From: Ascarosepion bandense | Lineage: Eukaryota; Mollusca; Cephalopoda; Sepiida; Sepiidae | Assembly (NCBI GenBank): GCA_037127315.1 | Contig: JBBBDQ010000421.1 | Span: 3,949,501 to 4,013,500 of the forward strand | Direction of reading: 5' to 3' | Length of the DNA stretch: 64,000 nucleotides | In this document: one piece after another, positions 20,188 to 32,200 of the stretch | Layout: each line of letters starts with the position of its first letter | Numbering within the stretch: position 1 is the stretch's first letter | The notes under the pieces: generated by a model | Seen by the model: the letters and a program-made list of their open reading frames with translations, nothing else | The model's database searches: none | Told to the model about the DNA's origin: nothing | Translations under genes and position numbers: made by a program

Positions 20188-23100
20188 GGTTATCAAATAA
20201 GTACAAAAATTTAAATATTTGAGACGTGTTTTTACAGGGGAAGGAAAGATAGAATGAATAGTTGTTAGCAAAAGAAAGAATACCAACATGCAAATTACTA
20301 ATTAGAAATACCAAAATCAAATAAGTACAAAAATTTAAATATTTGAGATGTGTTTTTACAGGGGATGGAAAGATAGAATGAATAGTTGTTAGCAAAAGAA
20401 AGAATACCAACATGCAAATTACTAATTGGAAATACCAAAATCAAATATGTACAAAGATTTAAATATTTGAGATGTGTTTTTACAGGGGATGGAAAGATAG
20501 AATGAATAGTTGTTAGCAAAAGAAAGAATACCAACATGCAAATTACTAATTGGAAATACCAAAATCAAATAAGTACAAAAATTTAAATATTTGAGATGTG
20601 TTTTTACAGGGGATGGAAAGATAGAATGAATAGTTGTTAGCAAAAGAAAGAATACCAACATGCAAATTACTAATTGGAAATACCAAAATCAAATATTTAC
20701 AAAAATTTAAATATTTGAGATGTGTTTTTACAGGGGATGGAAAGATAGAATGAATAGTTGTTAGCAAAAGAAAGAATACCAACATGCAAATTACTAATTG
20801 GAAATACCAAAATCAAATATTTACAAAAATTTAAATATTTGAGATGTGTTTTTACAGGGGATGGAAAGATAGAATGAATAGTTGTTAGCAAAAGAAAGAA
20901 TACCAACATGCAAATTACTAATTGGAAATACCAAAATCAAATATATACAAAGATTTAAATATTTGAGACGTGTTTTTACAGGGGATGGAAAGATAGAATG
21001 AATAGTTGTTAGCAAAAGAAAGAATACCAACATGCAAAGTACTAATTGGAAATACCAAAATCAAATAAGTACAAAAATTTAAATATTTGAGACGTGTTTT
21101 TACAGGGGATGGAAAGATAGAATGAATAGTTGTTAGCAAAAGAAAGAATACCAACATGCAAATTACTAATTGGAAATACCAAAATCAAATAAGTACAAAA
21201 ATTTAAATATTTGAGACGTGTTTTTACAGGGGATGAAAAGATAGAATGAATAGTTGTTAGCAAAAGAAAGAATACCAACATGCAAATTACTAATTGGAAA
21301 TACCAAAATCAAATAAGTACAAAAATTTAAATATTTGAGACGTGTTTTTACAGGGGATGGAAAGATAGAATGAATAGTTGTTAGCAAAAGAAAGAATACC
21401 AACATGCAAATTACTAATTGGAAATACCAAAATCAAATAAGTACAAAAATTTAAATATTTGAGACGTGTTTTTACAGGGGATGGAAAGATAGAATGAATA
21501 GTTGTTAGCAAAAGAAAGAATACCAACATGCAAATTACTAATTGGAAATACCAAAATCAAATATTTACAAAAATTTAAATATTTGAGATGTGTTTTTACA
21601 GGGGATGGAAAGATAGAATGAATAGTTGTTAGCAAAAGAAAGAATACCAACATGCAAATTACTAATTGGAAATACCAAAATCAAATAAGTACAAAAATTT
21701 AAATATTTGAGACGTGTTTTTACAGGGGATGGAAAGATAGAATGAATAGTTGTTAGCAAAAGAAAGAATACCAACGTGCAAATTACTAATTGGAAATACC
21801 AAAATCAAATATGTACAAAGATTTAAATATTTGAGATGTGTTTTTACAGGGGATGGAAAGATAGAATGAATAGTTGTTAGCAAAAGAAAGAATACCAACA
21901 TGCAAATTACTAATTGGAAGTACCAAAATCAAATAAGTACAAAAATTTAAATATTTGAGACGTGTTTTTACAGGGGATGGAAAGATAGAATGAATAGTTG
22001 TTAGCAAAAGAAAGAATACCAACATGCAAATTACTAATTGGAAATACCAAAATCAAATATTTACAAAAATTTAAATATTTGAGATGTGTTTTTACAGGGG
22101 ATGGAAAGATAGAATGAATAGTTGTTAGCAAAAGAAAGAATACCAACATGCAAATCACTAATTGGAAATACCAAAATCAAATAAGTACAAAAATTTAAAT
22201 ATTTGAGACGTGTTTTTACAGGGGATGGAAAGATAGAATGAATAGTTGTTAGCAAAAGAAAGAATACCAACATGCAAATTACTAATTGGAAATACCAAAA
22301 TCAAATATTTACAAAAATTTAAATATTTGAGATGTGTTTTTACAGGGGATGGAAAGATAGAATGAATAGTTGTTAGCAAAAGAAAGAATACCAACATGCA
22401 AATTACTAATTGGAAATACCAAAATCAAATATATACAAAGATTTAAATATTTGAGATGTGTTTTTACAGGGGATGGAAAGATAGAATGAATAGTTGTTAG
22501 CAAAAGAAAGAATACCAACATGCAAATTGCTAATTGGAAATACCAAAATCAAATAAGTACAAAAATTTAAATATTTGAGATGTGTTTTTACAGGGGATGG
22601 AAAGATAGAATGAATAGTTGTTAGCAAAAGAAAGAATACCAACATGCAAATTACTAATTGGAAATACCAAAATCAAATATTTACAAAAATTTAAATGTTT
22701 GAGATGTGTTTTTACAGGGGATGGAAAGATAGAATGAATAGTTGTTAGCAAAAGAAAGAATACCAACATGCAAATCACTAATTGGAAATACCAAAATCAA
22801 ATAAGTACAAAAATTTAAATATTTGAGACGTGTTTTTACAGGGGATGGAAAGATAGAATGAATAGTTGTTAGCAAAAGAAAGAATACCAACATGCAAATT
22901 ACTAATTGGAAATACCAAAATCAAATATTTACAAAAATTTAAATATTTGAGATGTGTTTTTACAGGGGATGGAAAGATAGAATGAATAGTTGTTAGCAAA
23001 AGAAAGAATACCAACGTGCAAATTACTAATTGGAAATACCAAAATCAAATATGTACAAAGATTTAAATATTTGAGATGTGTTTTTACAGGGGATGGAAAG

Positions 23101-24300
23101 ATAGAATGAATAGTTGTTAGCAAAAGAAAGAATACCAACATGCAAATTAGTAATTGGAAATACCAAAATCAAATATGTACAAAGATTTAAATATTTGAGA
23201 TGTGTTTTTACAGGGGATGGAAAGATAGAATGAATAGTTGTTAGCAAAAGAAAGAATACCAACATGCAAATCACTAATTGGAAATACCAAAATCAAATAA
23301 GTACAAAAAATTTAAATATTTGAGACGTGTTTTTACAGGGGATGGAAAGATAGAATGAATAGTTGTTAGCAAAAGAAAGAATACCAACATGCAAATTACT
23401 AATTGGAAATACCAAAATCAAATATTTACAAAAATTTAAATATTTGAGATGTGTTTTTACAGGGGATGGAAAGATAGAATGAATAGTTGTTAGCAAAAGA
23501 AAGAATACCAACATGCAAATTACTAATTGGAAATACCAAAATCAAATATATACAAAGATTTAAATATTTGAGATGTGTTTTTACAGGGGATGGAAAGATA
23601 GAATGAATAGTTGTTAGCAAAAGAGAGAATACCAACATGCAAATTACTAATTGGAAATACCAAAATCAAATATATACAAAGATTTAAATATTTGAGATGT
23701 GTTTTTACAGGGGATGGAAAGATAGAATGAATAGTTGTTAGCAAAAGAAAGAATACCAACATGCAAATTACTAATTGGAAATACCAAAATCAAATATGTA
23801 CAAAGATTTAAATATTTGAGATGTGTTTTTACAGGGGATGGAAAGATAGAATGAATAGTTGTTAGCAAAAGAAAGAATACCAACATGCAAATTACTAATT
23901 GGAAATACCAAAATCAAATAAGTACAAAAGTTTAAATATTTGAGACGTGTTTTTACAGGGGATGGAAAGATAGAATGAATAGTTGTTAGCAAAAGAAAGA
24001 ATACCAACGTGCAAATTACTAATTGGAAATACCAAAATCAAATATGTACAAAGATTTAAGTATTTGAGATGTGTTTTTACAGGGGATGGAAAGATAGAAT
24101 GAATAGTTGTTAGCAAAAGAAAGAATACCAACATGCAAATTACTAATTGGAAATACCAAAATCAAATAAGTACAAAAAATTTAAATATTTGAGACGTGTT
24201 TTTACAGGGGATGGAAAGATAGAATGAATAGTTGTTAGCAAAAGATAGAATACCAACATACAAATTAGTAATTGTATTTAACAAAATCAAATAAGTACAA
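20188..24300. repeat. 124 bp tandem array, about 33 units, LINE-derived
   Basis: Nearly perfect head-to-tail repeats of 124 bp. Landmarks in each unit: 'acaggggatggaaagataga', 'gttgttagcaaaagaaagaa', 'taccaacatgcaaattacta' and 'caaataagtacaaaaattta'. The unit aligns to RTE LINE 61914-62036, which encodes VISKRYNPKCQIQV through KYLGSVLTGDGK, at about 70 percent identity. Variants cluster: AAGTAC usually with GACGTG, ATTTAC with GATGTG, ATGTAC or ATATAC with AAAGATTT. The marker CAAATCACTA recurs at about 22150, 22770 and 23270, indicating block amplification of 4-5 units. Open frames of 70-82 codons on the reverse strand are a by-product of the repeat. Confidence 0.97.
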
Positions 24301-24885
24301 AAATTTAAATATCTGGGAAATGTTCTAATAGAGTTGGAAATTTCGACACTGAAATCCGAATACGTATAAGGATGGCCAAAGATGCATCCGAAAAGCTAAG
24401 CAGAGTATTTAGAGACAGAAAAATTTCGTTAGAAACAAAGAAAACTGTATTGAATTGTTATGTGATACCTATCCTCCTAAATGGCAATGAATGCTGCACA
24501 CTTTTCATAGATGAAGGGATTTGAAGCAACAGAAATTTGGCTCTACAGAAAGATGTTGAGGATACCATGGACTGTACATGCCGACGTTTTAAAGAAAATA
24601 TAAACAAAAAGTTAAATTATGCTTAACATCAAGAATAAGCAGTTGAAATTTTTGGGACACGTAATGAGGAAGGAGGGATCGGAAAATCTGATACTCACAT
24701 GACAAATTGAAAGAAAGTGGAGCAGAGGAAAGCAGTACGTAACATATTTGAGAGGTTTGAGTAAATGGATGATAGAACAGGTTTTGAGAGAAATAATAAA
24801 AAGACAAAACTTATTGATAGATACAAGGGCCATGAATATGTGGAGGGCCATGATTGCCTACGTCCTGAAAGGAAGCGGCATGGTT
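24293..24885 (+). pseudogene. RTE-type LINE remnant contiguous with the 124 bp array
   Basis: The last array unit (24293-24340) passes without a break into downstream LINE sequence: equivalents of DTEIRIRMAKDASEKLSRVF, ISLETKKTVLNCYVI, AAEIWLYRKMLRIPWT, FLGHVMRKEGSENLIL, GLSKWMIEQVL and MNMWRAMIAYVLKG. The frame is broken by several stops. This ties the array to its place of origin: it expanded inside this LINE copy. Confidence 0.85.
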
Positions 24886-25017
24886 GGCAATGACTTTTAT
24901 CAGGTATTTTTTTCCCCAGGTGACACCATAATTCCTTGCTTGTCTCATACTTCTGCAATTTCAGAAATGTAATGTCCCATTCCTGAAATTGCAATAACAT
25001 GAGAATGTCCCATTCGG

Positions 25018-25297
25018 GATGTACGTTGTGGTGCAGTGGATATCGACTCGGAAGGATAAATCGGGGTGCCGATTTCGAATTCCAGTTGAATTCCTTGCGT
25101 TCACTTACGCACAAATACCCTTGGGAAAGGTATTAATCCGTCTCTTCCCTCCAGTTATGGGTTAAATAATAGGACAGATCTACCGCAGAATGCAATGGCA
25201 ACCTACTGCGGGATAATCTTCTGCCCAGTCAGCCATGTGTCTTTTGAGACATGATCGCCCAAAGCGTGTATCACGTATGGCACTTAACTGACTGAAT
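25018..25297 (+). mobile_element. tRNA-derived SINE with small internal deletion
   Basis: Complete ends (head GTACGTTGTGGTGCAGTGGA, 3' 'cacttaactgactgaatg'). About 30 bp are missing between 'aataggacagat' and 'ctaccgcagaa'. Confidence 0.88.
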
Positions 25298-25629
25298 GTC
25301 CTATTCGTCTGCTATTCACTATCATACCCCATCTGATTTTCGATAATTTATATTACTTTACCACGAGTAACATCTCCGGTTTTACACTGACTCACTAAAT
25401 AACGTAGGTCTGGGTATTTCTATGCCGTTAAGATAAGTTGACGCTATCTACAACCGCCTTAACATACTTTTAGAAGAAAATTCACGTCTAACATCATCAG
25501 CGAATAATGTCTGATCTACGGAGAAGTTAATAAACTCATGAAAGAAGCTGTACATAAATATGCCTCTTGTGTTTATATTTCTGGTAACTTGTTATTCGCC
25601 TATTCAGCGAACTGCAGATGGATTTTTCT

Positions 25630-25750
25630 GCCTGTTTCGATCTATCTATCTAGCTAGCTAGCTACCTAGCCAGCCATCAGATTTATTCTACCGCTGTCTG
25701 ATTCTAGCTAGTTCGCTCGCTGTCTAAATATCGTTCTATCCCAATCAGCT

Positions 25751-25818
<68 letters not shown>

Positions 25819-25958
25819 ATTCTACTTATTATCAGTATTATCATGTTAATTTCAATCTGTTTCTATCTATCTATCTATCTTTTTCATTAGCTATCTATTT
25901 GTTTCAGTATCTGACTATCTGTTTCAGTTTCTATCTATCTATCTATCTATCTATCTAC

Positions 25959-26000
<42 letters not shown>
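25630..26000. repeat. (TCTA)n tetranucleotide cluster plus (GT)n
   Basis: Several TCTA runs (longest about 25750-25818) separated by imperfect copies, followed by GT dinucleotides at about 25963-26000. Confidence 0.95.
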
Positions 26001-26001
<1 letters not shown>

Positions 26002-26107
26002 GATTGTTTAATACTTAGTTTTTGGTCCTAATAGGGTTAGACTAGTACACATTTGTATTAAAAACTGTTCTATATAATTATATCGTAGAACTTTTGAATA
26101 TTTTTCA

Positions 26108-26262
26108 TTTTTAAACGAGTTATTTCGCTACCTTGGTTTCCACCATGAGTGGTTTCTTCAGGAGATTTTTAATACCTTATTAAAAATTATTAAGTTATTA
26201 AAAATCGCCTGAAGAAAAAACTCGTGGTTGAAACCAAGGTAGCGAAATAACTCGTTTAAAAA
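26108..26262. ncRNA. Inverted hairpin with hammerhead-ribozyme-like core in each arm
   Basis: Arms 26108-26176 and 26195-26262 are about 93 percent reverse-complementary. In the right arm, read on plus, TCGC (26205-26208) is followed by CTGAAGA (26209-26215), a stem-II-like segment, GAAAC (26230-26234), a tiny CC-AA-GG helix, GTA (26239-26241) and GCGA (26242-26245), which pairs with the TCGC. That is the order of a minimal type I hammerhead (CUGANGA ... GAAA ... UH). The left arm repeats it on the minus strand with its own mismatches (CTGAAGA = 26161-26155). Stem II in the right arm is weakened. Penelope-like elements are known to carry such ribozymes. Activity is inferred only. Confidence 0.4.
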
Positions 26263-26269
26263 CAAAAGA

Positions 26270-26275
<6 letters not shown>

Positions 26276-26321
<46 letters not shown>
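26276..26321. repeat. (TA)n microsatellite
   Basis: Pure TA run; TA/AT sequence also follows the solo LTR, so the LTR appears to have inserted in it. Confidence 0.96.
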
Positions 26322-26324
<3 letters not shown>

Positions 26325-27049
26325 TTACGTGTTATAAGTTGTAACAAAAGAAAAAATGGATTGACCAAAACACAGAGTTATATCACTGACAAATATTCAA
26401 TTTACAAAAACACAAAATAAAAATATTTACAAATACAATTTTTGCATTCAAATAGAAAACATAGAGTTTACTACTGACAGGTGAAGTGTTACGAAGGGGA
26501 GATGTAAGGAGTGGGTGAAGTAATTTTTACACGTTAGGCTAGCGAGTATTCTGAGTACGTTTTTGGGAAATCCTCAAATGTGTATATAAAGAATAAATGT
26601 TTTTTGTTTGGCCAATGAAAGAGTCAAAAATTTCTATTTACCCATTTAGTTCCTTGAGGTTCTCTTTCAGGTTTTAGTTGGTCGGCAACTTTTAGTAGAG
26701 ATTCTTTTGGCTGGATATACAAAATCCTGAATCGGGCCGGATTTGATAAGGTCAGCAAATCCTTTTAGCAACTGGCTACTCTCTTCCCAAAACCTATTTT
26801 TATATGGGCTAACACCTAATTTGCATTTTTCTCGAATCATCTCGAATTATTTAGATTTTTCTGGAATATGCTGGAATTATCTAGAACCTCCCAAACGTTC
26901 TATTTTTAATTTCCCTATTTTTACAACTACTTCATGAATTAAAACTTTTTGTAATAATAAGTAGGACTCAATAGAATCCTTTACTATAGGTTTTAACCTT
27001 TTTAGACATTATTAATATTATTTTTATAAATAAATGTATCCTCGTAACA
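26322..27049 (-). mobile_element. Solo LTR, reverse orientation
   Basis: 728 bp. On the reverse strand it begins TGTTACGAGGATAC (from 27049) and ends ACACGTAACCA (at 26322), so the ends are TG...CA with inverted TGTTACG/CGTAACC termini. Short AT-rich target sequence flanks both sides. A TATA-like element (CATATAAAAATAGG on the minus strand, about 26808-26794) lies downstream of a cluster of inverted TTC/GAA modules at about 26829-26890. No internal retroelement sequence is present, so it probably arose by LTR-LTR recombination. Confidence 0.6.
26829..26890 (-). promoter_or_regulatory. Heat-shock-element-like cluster in the solo LTR
   Basis: On the plus strand the tract reads TTCTCGAATCATCTCGAA, then TTTCTGGAATATGCTGGAAT and TATCTAGAACC. 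TTCTCGAA and TTCTGGAA fit TTCnnGAA, the core dyad of a heat-shock element, and further GAA-type modules follow at short spacing. The cluster lies just upstream of the LTR TATA-like box in the element's orientation. Function is inferred from position and motif only. Confidence 0.4.
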
Positions 27050-27169
27050 ATATATATCAGTCTCTATCGCTCTGTCTATCTCAATCTTTTTTTATCTACC
27101 TATACCTGTTTCGGTCTATCTGTTTCAGTATCTATTTATCTATCTATCTCTTTTAAGGTTCCAAAGCGT

Positions 27170-27500
27170 TAATGCGACCTTATATTCAATTATTTTCCAC
27201 CCTACAGCCCGTTTTCCACAGATGCAACATCGCATGCTTATCACTACTTTATCGCTATTTCCATGACATGTGTTCTGACGTGTTACATTTTCTAGTTTCA
27301 GTAGTTCATATATTTGCAGCTAAGATCCACTATGATATGTAGATCTGAACGAAGCATACTATTCCATTCTGACAGCTCTTTCCCAAGAGCCGCTGATTTG
27401 TGGAACAGTCTCCCGAAAGGATACTTCCCCGACCCCGACTATCTTAACCTCTTCGAGTCTAGGGTCAGCCGTTACTTGTCGTACATATCCTCATAATCTG
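27170..27500 (+). pseudogene. Jockey/CR1-type LINE, C-terminal remnant
   Basis: Frames give CLSLLYRYFHDMCSDVLH near 27228-27290, then SFPRAADLWNSLPKGYFPD near 27380-27435 and a short NLFESRVSRYLS tail with stop at 27496. The LWNSLP motif and its position near the C-terminus match the LINE tails at 14.2 and 52.2 kb in type, though from another subfamily. Confidence 0.7.
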
Positions 27501-27624
27501 CACTTACTTCCACCCTGCCCCGTTTTACGTTCATATAACCTTATCTGTTACAGCTGAAGGATTATCCCACTTAAGGATTATCCTATTGAAGGATTATCCT
27601 ACTGCTCCGTTCATTTTGGAATTT

Positions 27625-27870
27625 TCTTTGAGAAAGACATACATGCATCTGTTTCCTCTCAGTTATGTGTTAAATAGTGGAGTAGACTTTGTTTTCTAGC
27701 CTTGGGTGGTAACTAGTCTAAGAGAAGGACAATTCTGAATTCAAAATCCTGTTGAAGAAAACAGGATACTACTCCATTATCTTTCCCAAGAAGGTATGGC
27801 AATTCACAGTTAATTAAAGAAAAGGGAACCTGTGGAGAGCCATGATCGCCTCGTGCCCTGAAGAGATACA
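27625..27870 (+). mobile_element. SINE body remnant next to an RTE LINE 3'-end fragment
   Basis: 27630-27722 matches the SINE body ('ttgagaaagacatacatgca', 'cagttatgtgttaaatag', 'aactagtcta'). At 27835-27862, GGAGAGCCATGATCGCC matches the last codons of the RTE LINE in plus orientation. Confidence 0.5.
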
Positions 27871-27954
27871 TAATTTTAATAATGACTAACTAGGAACCTG
27901 AATTATTTATTATACTCCCTAGATTCTAATCGAGTTTCGGAAGCAGCGTCATTC

Positions 27955-28562
27955 TTTGAGCAGAACTTCTAGCCCTTAGAATTGTCTCGGCTGTATAGGT
28001 TGAAAAGATCTGGTGAAAAGACACATACATGTCTTACACTCGTTTCTATCCTTGTATATCTACTGAACTCGTTTCCTGTTCGCATGACGGCAGTTTGCTG
28101 TCAATACAGGTTCTGAATTACTTATTTATCTTTTCCGAATATATCAAGTTTGCCGATCGTCTCCATCATGTCTTTGAGGCGTACTTTGTTGAATGCCATT
28201 GCGAAGTTTATGAAACACAAGTAGACATTATTTTGCATTTGTATTGCCATTTTTGACAACAGTCTAAGCATAAATATTGCATTCCTTGTTCCAGTGTTCT
28301 TGACGAAACCTCACTGTTCTTGTTCTATTTCTGGTCTGATTCTGCTGCACGGTTTCCGGTGTGTTTTGTTACGTGACTCATTAAGCTGTTTATTCGGTTG
28401 AGTGCACATTCATTTGTATCTGGTTTCTTAGGCAGTACTATAAAAATCGATCTACTTAGGTTTTCCGGGATATCGCCACTGTTGTAGATTTCATTTATTA
28501 TTTCTATTATTTTGTCTACTCCGAAATCGTCTAAGGTCGCCAACATCTCTATTACACTGCCG
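27955..28562 (-). pseudogene. RTE-type LINE, reverse-transcriptase fingers/palm remnant
   Basis: On the reverse strand: GDIPENLSRSIFIVLPKKPD (28420-28480), then after frame changes a decayed equivalent of CFIDYAKAFDKI near 28195-28225 and CMCLFT near 28010-28030. It stops before the YADD motif. A 73-codon frame (28325-28546) is the best piece. The 5' edge at about 28560 is the truncation point. Confidence 0.7.
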
Positions 28563-29063
28563 TTAGTTTCCGCTGTACCGCCTCCGAAAAAACGATACCT
28601 ACAGTTTAAAAAGAATTTCTTAAAATTAAAATGTTTTTTTTATTTGTTTTATTTCAATTATAATTTCAATCAAATAGACTAAACCTAATATTTCTAATGA
28701 GCAAAATACTTTGCTGTATTTCTAACACTAATTTAAAAACTAATTTAAATTAACTAATAGGGAGTTTGTTTGCTTTTTGTTGCTAAAAAGCTGATTAGCG
28801 CCCATTTTAGTCGTTTTTCGATGCAATTTAATTCTTATTATTAAAAAAAATCTTTTAAAAATAAACTATATTTTTCTGAAACATCATTTGAAAAATATTG
28901 AAAAAAATATTAGTTTATTTAAAGTATAATTAATAAACTTTGAAACATATTATCTATTTTAAGTTTAAGATATCGCAAAAGTTAATTTTTTAACCCGACA
29001 GTCGCTGTTTATTAAGGCGTTCGTGGGTTTTAAAGCTTGATGATAGATTGATATTAATCAAAA
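28563..29063. other. AT-rich gap
   Basis: A/T-rich with short homopolymers. I see no gene or repeat that I can name. Confidence 0.6.
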
Positions 29064-29284
29064 TGTTGTGACCAAGTGAAACGTTTACGACATAGCAAAA
29101 CATGTGTTATAGAAATATTGTATATTTAACAATAAATACAACAGAAGAGTATTACACGACTAGTGCGTGTGTCGGATATCCAGCGTATAATTTGACTGTT
29201 CCTCCAAGGCCTCCTCTCCTTCTAATCTAATATAGTAGGTAGAAGAGTCCAACTTAGACTTTTTAGAAGGAGGATACCACAACA
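29064..29284 (-). mobile_element. 3' LTR of the gypsy element
   Basis: 221 bp. On plus it starts TGTTGTGACCAAGTG and ends ATACCACAACA, giving perfect TGTTGTG-type inverted ends. Immediately inside (29285-29300) the minus strand reads GAAAAAGTGGGA, a polypurine tract next to a 3' LTR. The first 140 bp match the 5' LTR at 33071. Confidence 0.8.
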
Positions 29285-32200
29285 TCCCACTTTTTCAGCT
29301 TGACTCCGTATGGAGTCTATTTTGTTTTTTATAATTACCGCACAATACTTTTTATTCAACAAAAAAATCAGAAACAACCACTTTGAAAAAGCTATATACA
29401 GGAATTATGTTCAAAATTTTTCTTCAGTTTTACAACTAACATTTTACATGTTAACATCAGTTCAGTTTATTAAGGTCTCTATTCATTATTTCGAAATAAT
29501 GAAAAATTGTATAAATTTAATTGCAAATGTTAATAATTTTCAATGATCCAATGCTCATTATGCTTTTCTGGTAGTTCAAAGTTCATAAGTGAGGAAACTC
29601 ATTCTTCTTTTTTCTGAAGATCTGGTATAAAATGAAAAATGTTCAACATATTTTCCTTTTCGGGTTAATTTCTAAAGATTCCGTAAATTTCCTTTTTCTT
29701 TTAGGCCTTCTGAGTTTTGGCAGGGATTGCGATATTGGAATCTCAGATGACGTCCATAGTGTCATCTATCATGTGTTCACTATCGACTACGCTTCCATAC
29801 CGTTTTCTAATTTGGTTTACATGACCTTTATGACCTGTTCTCATGGCAGAAATGACTGCGTCTTCCAAGGATTCAGCATACTTAGGTATCAATCTAGACA
29901 ACCTGTCAGCATGACAGATTTTTGTGGATGGGAGAAACTCCATTTTGTATTTATAATTGAGGAGAATGGTTCCCCATTTTCGCTGTCTATTAGCAATAAG
30001 TGTTGGAAGACCCTTTTTTGATTCAGAGATAGTAAAGAGTGGATGATGGTCTGTCTGCAACAAAAAATACCTTCCATGAATAAATCTATGAAATTTAGTC
30101 ACTTCAAAGATGACTCTTAATGCTTCCTTTTCAATTTGCGAGTAACCTCTTTCTGTTGAAAATAACGTTCTAGATGCATAGACAATTGGATTTACCGATC
30201 CATCCTTTAACTTGTGTAAAATGCACGCCCCGATGCCGTAGGAGTTAGCATCGCTGGCTACAATGATGCTAACTCCTAGATTTGGATCGTAATGAGTCAG
30301 GAAGAGATCTGATGTAAGGACCGCTTTTATTTTCTCAAATACTTTCTGGCATTTGGTTGTCCATTCTCACTCTTTATCTTTTTTCAGTGATTCATTAAGT
30401 GGAGCTCTCAAACTGTGCATTTTTGAGACAAAAACATAATAATTGGCAAGACCTAAAAAAAACTTCAGAGAGCCGACACATTTTCTGTTGCTAGCATATT
30501 CTTTCTTGCCGTTGCCCTATCTGGATAGGAACGTATTCCGTCTTTGTCGATTTGTCCCAAGTACATAATCCTTTCTAAGAAAAACTCACACTTCCCGTCT
30601 TTAAATTTGAATCCATAATCCTGGATTCTCATTAACACCTGCCAGACATGGGATTTCTGTTTCTCGATGCTTTCGCTTTTCATTAGGACGTCATCAAGAT
30701 AGGTCACCGCAAAATTCAGACCATTTAAGATCGTGTCTATGATCTGTTAAAAAATGGAAGGGGCGACCCTGATCTTGAACAGAAAATCTCAAACAAATCT
30801 TAAACCCTTGTGTCAGTTTATGCAAAAGAGCTTCGAACATTCCTCGTTCACGGGTATCTGCAGATATGTGTTGCTAAAGTCAATCTTAGAAAAATATTTT
30901 CCTCCACTGAGCTTAGCGAATACCATCTTTAGACTTGGAAGGGGATAATGGTGATCCTTTAGGGCACTGTTCAGCTTCGTAGAGCACATAGACGAATTGT
31001 TTTGATCGTTTTTTAAATATAAACTGTTGGAGATGTCCATTCACTATATTCAACCTTTTCCAGAACTCCTATTTCCTCAATTCGATTGAACTCCTCGTCA
31101 ATTTGATTTAATGAGGCAAATGGAACGTTACGATTTTTCTTAAAAACTGGGTTTACGTCTGCCTTTAACTCAAACTAAGCAAATATTTTTTGTCTATTTT
31201 CCTAGTCCTCCACTGAAAACGTCGGAAAAAATTGTTTTAAGTTCACCATTTAACTTTTCTGCTTCGTCAGTCAAATTTTCGACTTTTTGACATTATGAGT
31301 TAATAGACATATCCCAAAGTTGAAACTGTTTTAACCAATCAGTACCGAACAAATTTTCCGTATTCTTCATAATATATGCATTTAGTTTTAAAGTTTTACC
31401 TTTGAATGACACGTTCGTTATAAGTTCGCCCATAAACTTAATAGGGTCACTAGTTATGCTTTTAGCTATTCGGTTCATTCTTAACAAAGTCTGCTTACCC
31501 AGTTTTTTCCCTGTTTGATAATTAATTATGGATAAGTCTGAACACGAATCAAGCTGTAGCCTTATATTTTTTGTTAAATATTTGTACTTCAGTATATTTT
31601 CTGGTGTTACGGATTTCTAGTTCATCAGATTTGGGAATTTTTACAAAACTTATTTGTCTTGTTCTTAATCCTGCAGTGGAAGCTTTGTGTCCCAATTTAT
31701 TGCAATAATCTTTTTTTCTTTAAAAAGACAATCTTTATACCAATGTAATTGACCACACCCGAAACATGAACTTGACGACAAAGTAACTTTATTATTCTTG
31801 ATTGACCCTTTTTCATTTTTCTTTGGCGGTTTTTTTAATGTGAGCCACGCCTCTCTGTTCGATGCTTTTCGAATCCTCTCTGACTTTCACGAAACGTTGG
31901 CAATCTTCAGCAACTTACGGTAAAGTAACGTCGAGCTCATTTTCAAGCTTGTTAAGTACCCTACGACGTATTTCAGCGTCTTTCGCTGAAATCAAACTCT
32001 AGACGAAAATCAGGAATTTTAAACTATTGTTGCTTAACTCTGCCAATTTGAAGTCATCGCTGTGTTTATTGACTACACTCGAGAAAGTAATATAATCTTC
32101 GTCTTCTTTGCAGGTGACATTTATTTCCAACGCTTGTGGAACAGTTATGTTTTCGTACTGAAGAGTTCTGTTAATGATTGAACCACCTCTTTAAATTTCA

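Noticed and set aside
20177..24134. More than thirty similar minus-strand ORFs of 70-82 codons starting MLVFFLLLTT or MVFFLLLTT
   Set aside because: They overlap, recur every 124 bp and change frame from unit to unit because 124 is not a multiple of three. They are antisense readings of the LINE-derived satellite, not a gene family.
20188..24300. CRISPR-like regular repeat array
   Set aside because: Units follow each other directly with no unique spacers, the period is 124 bp, and the context is an animal genome.
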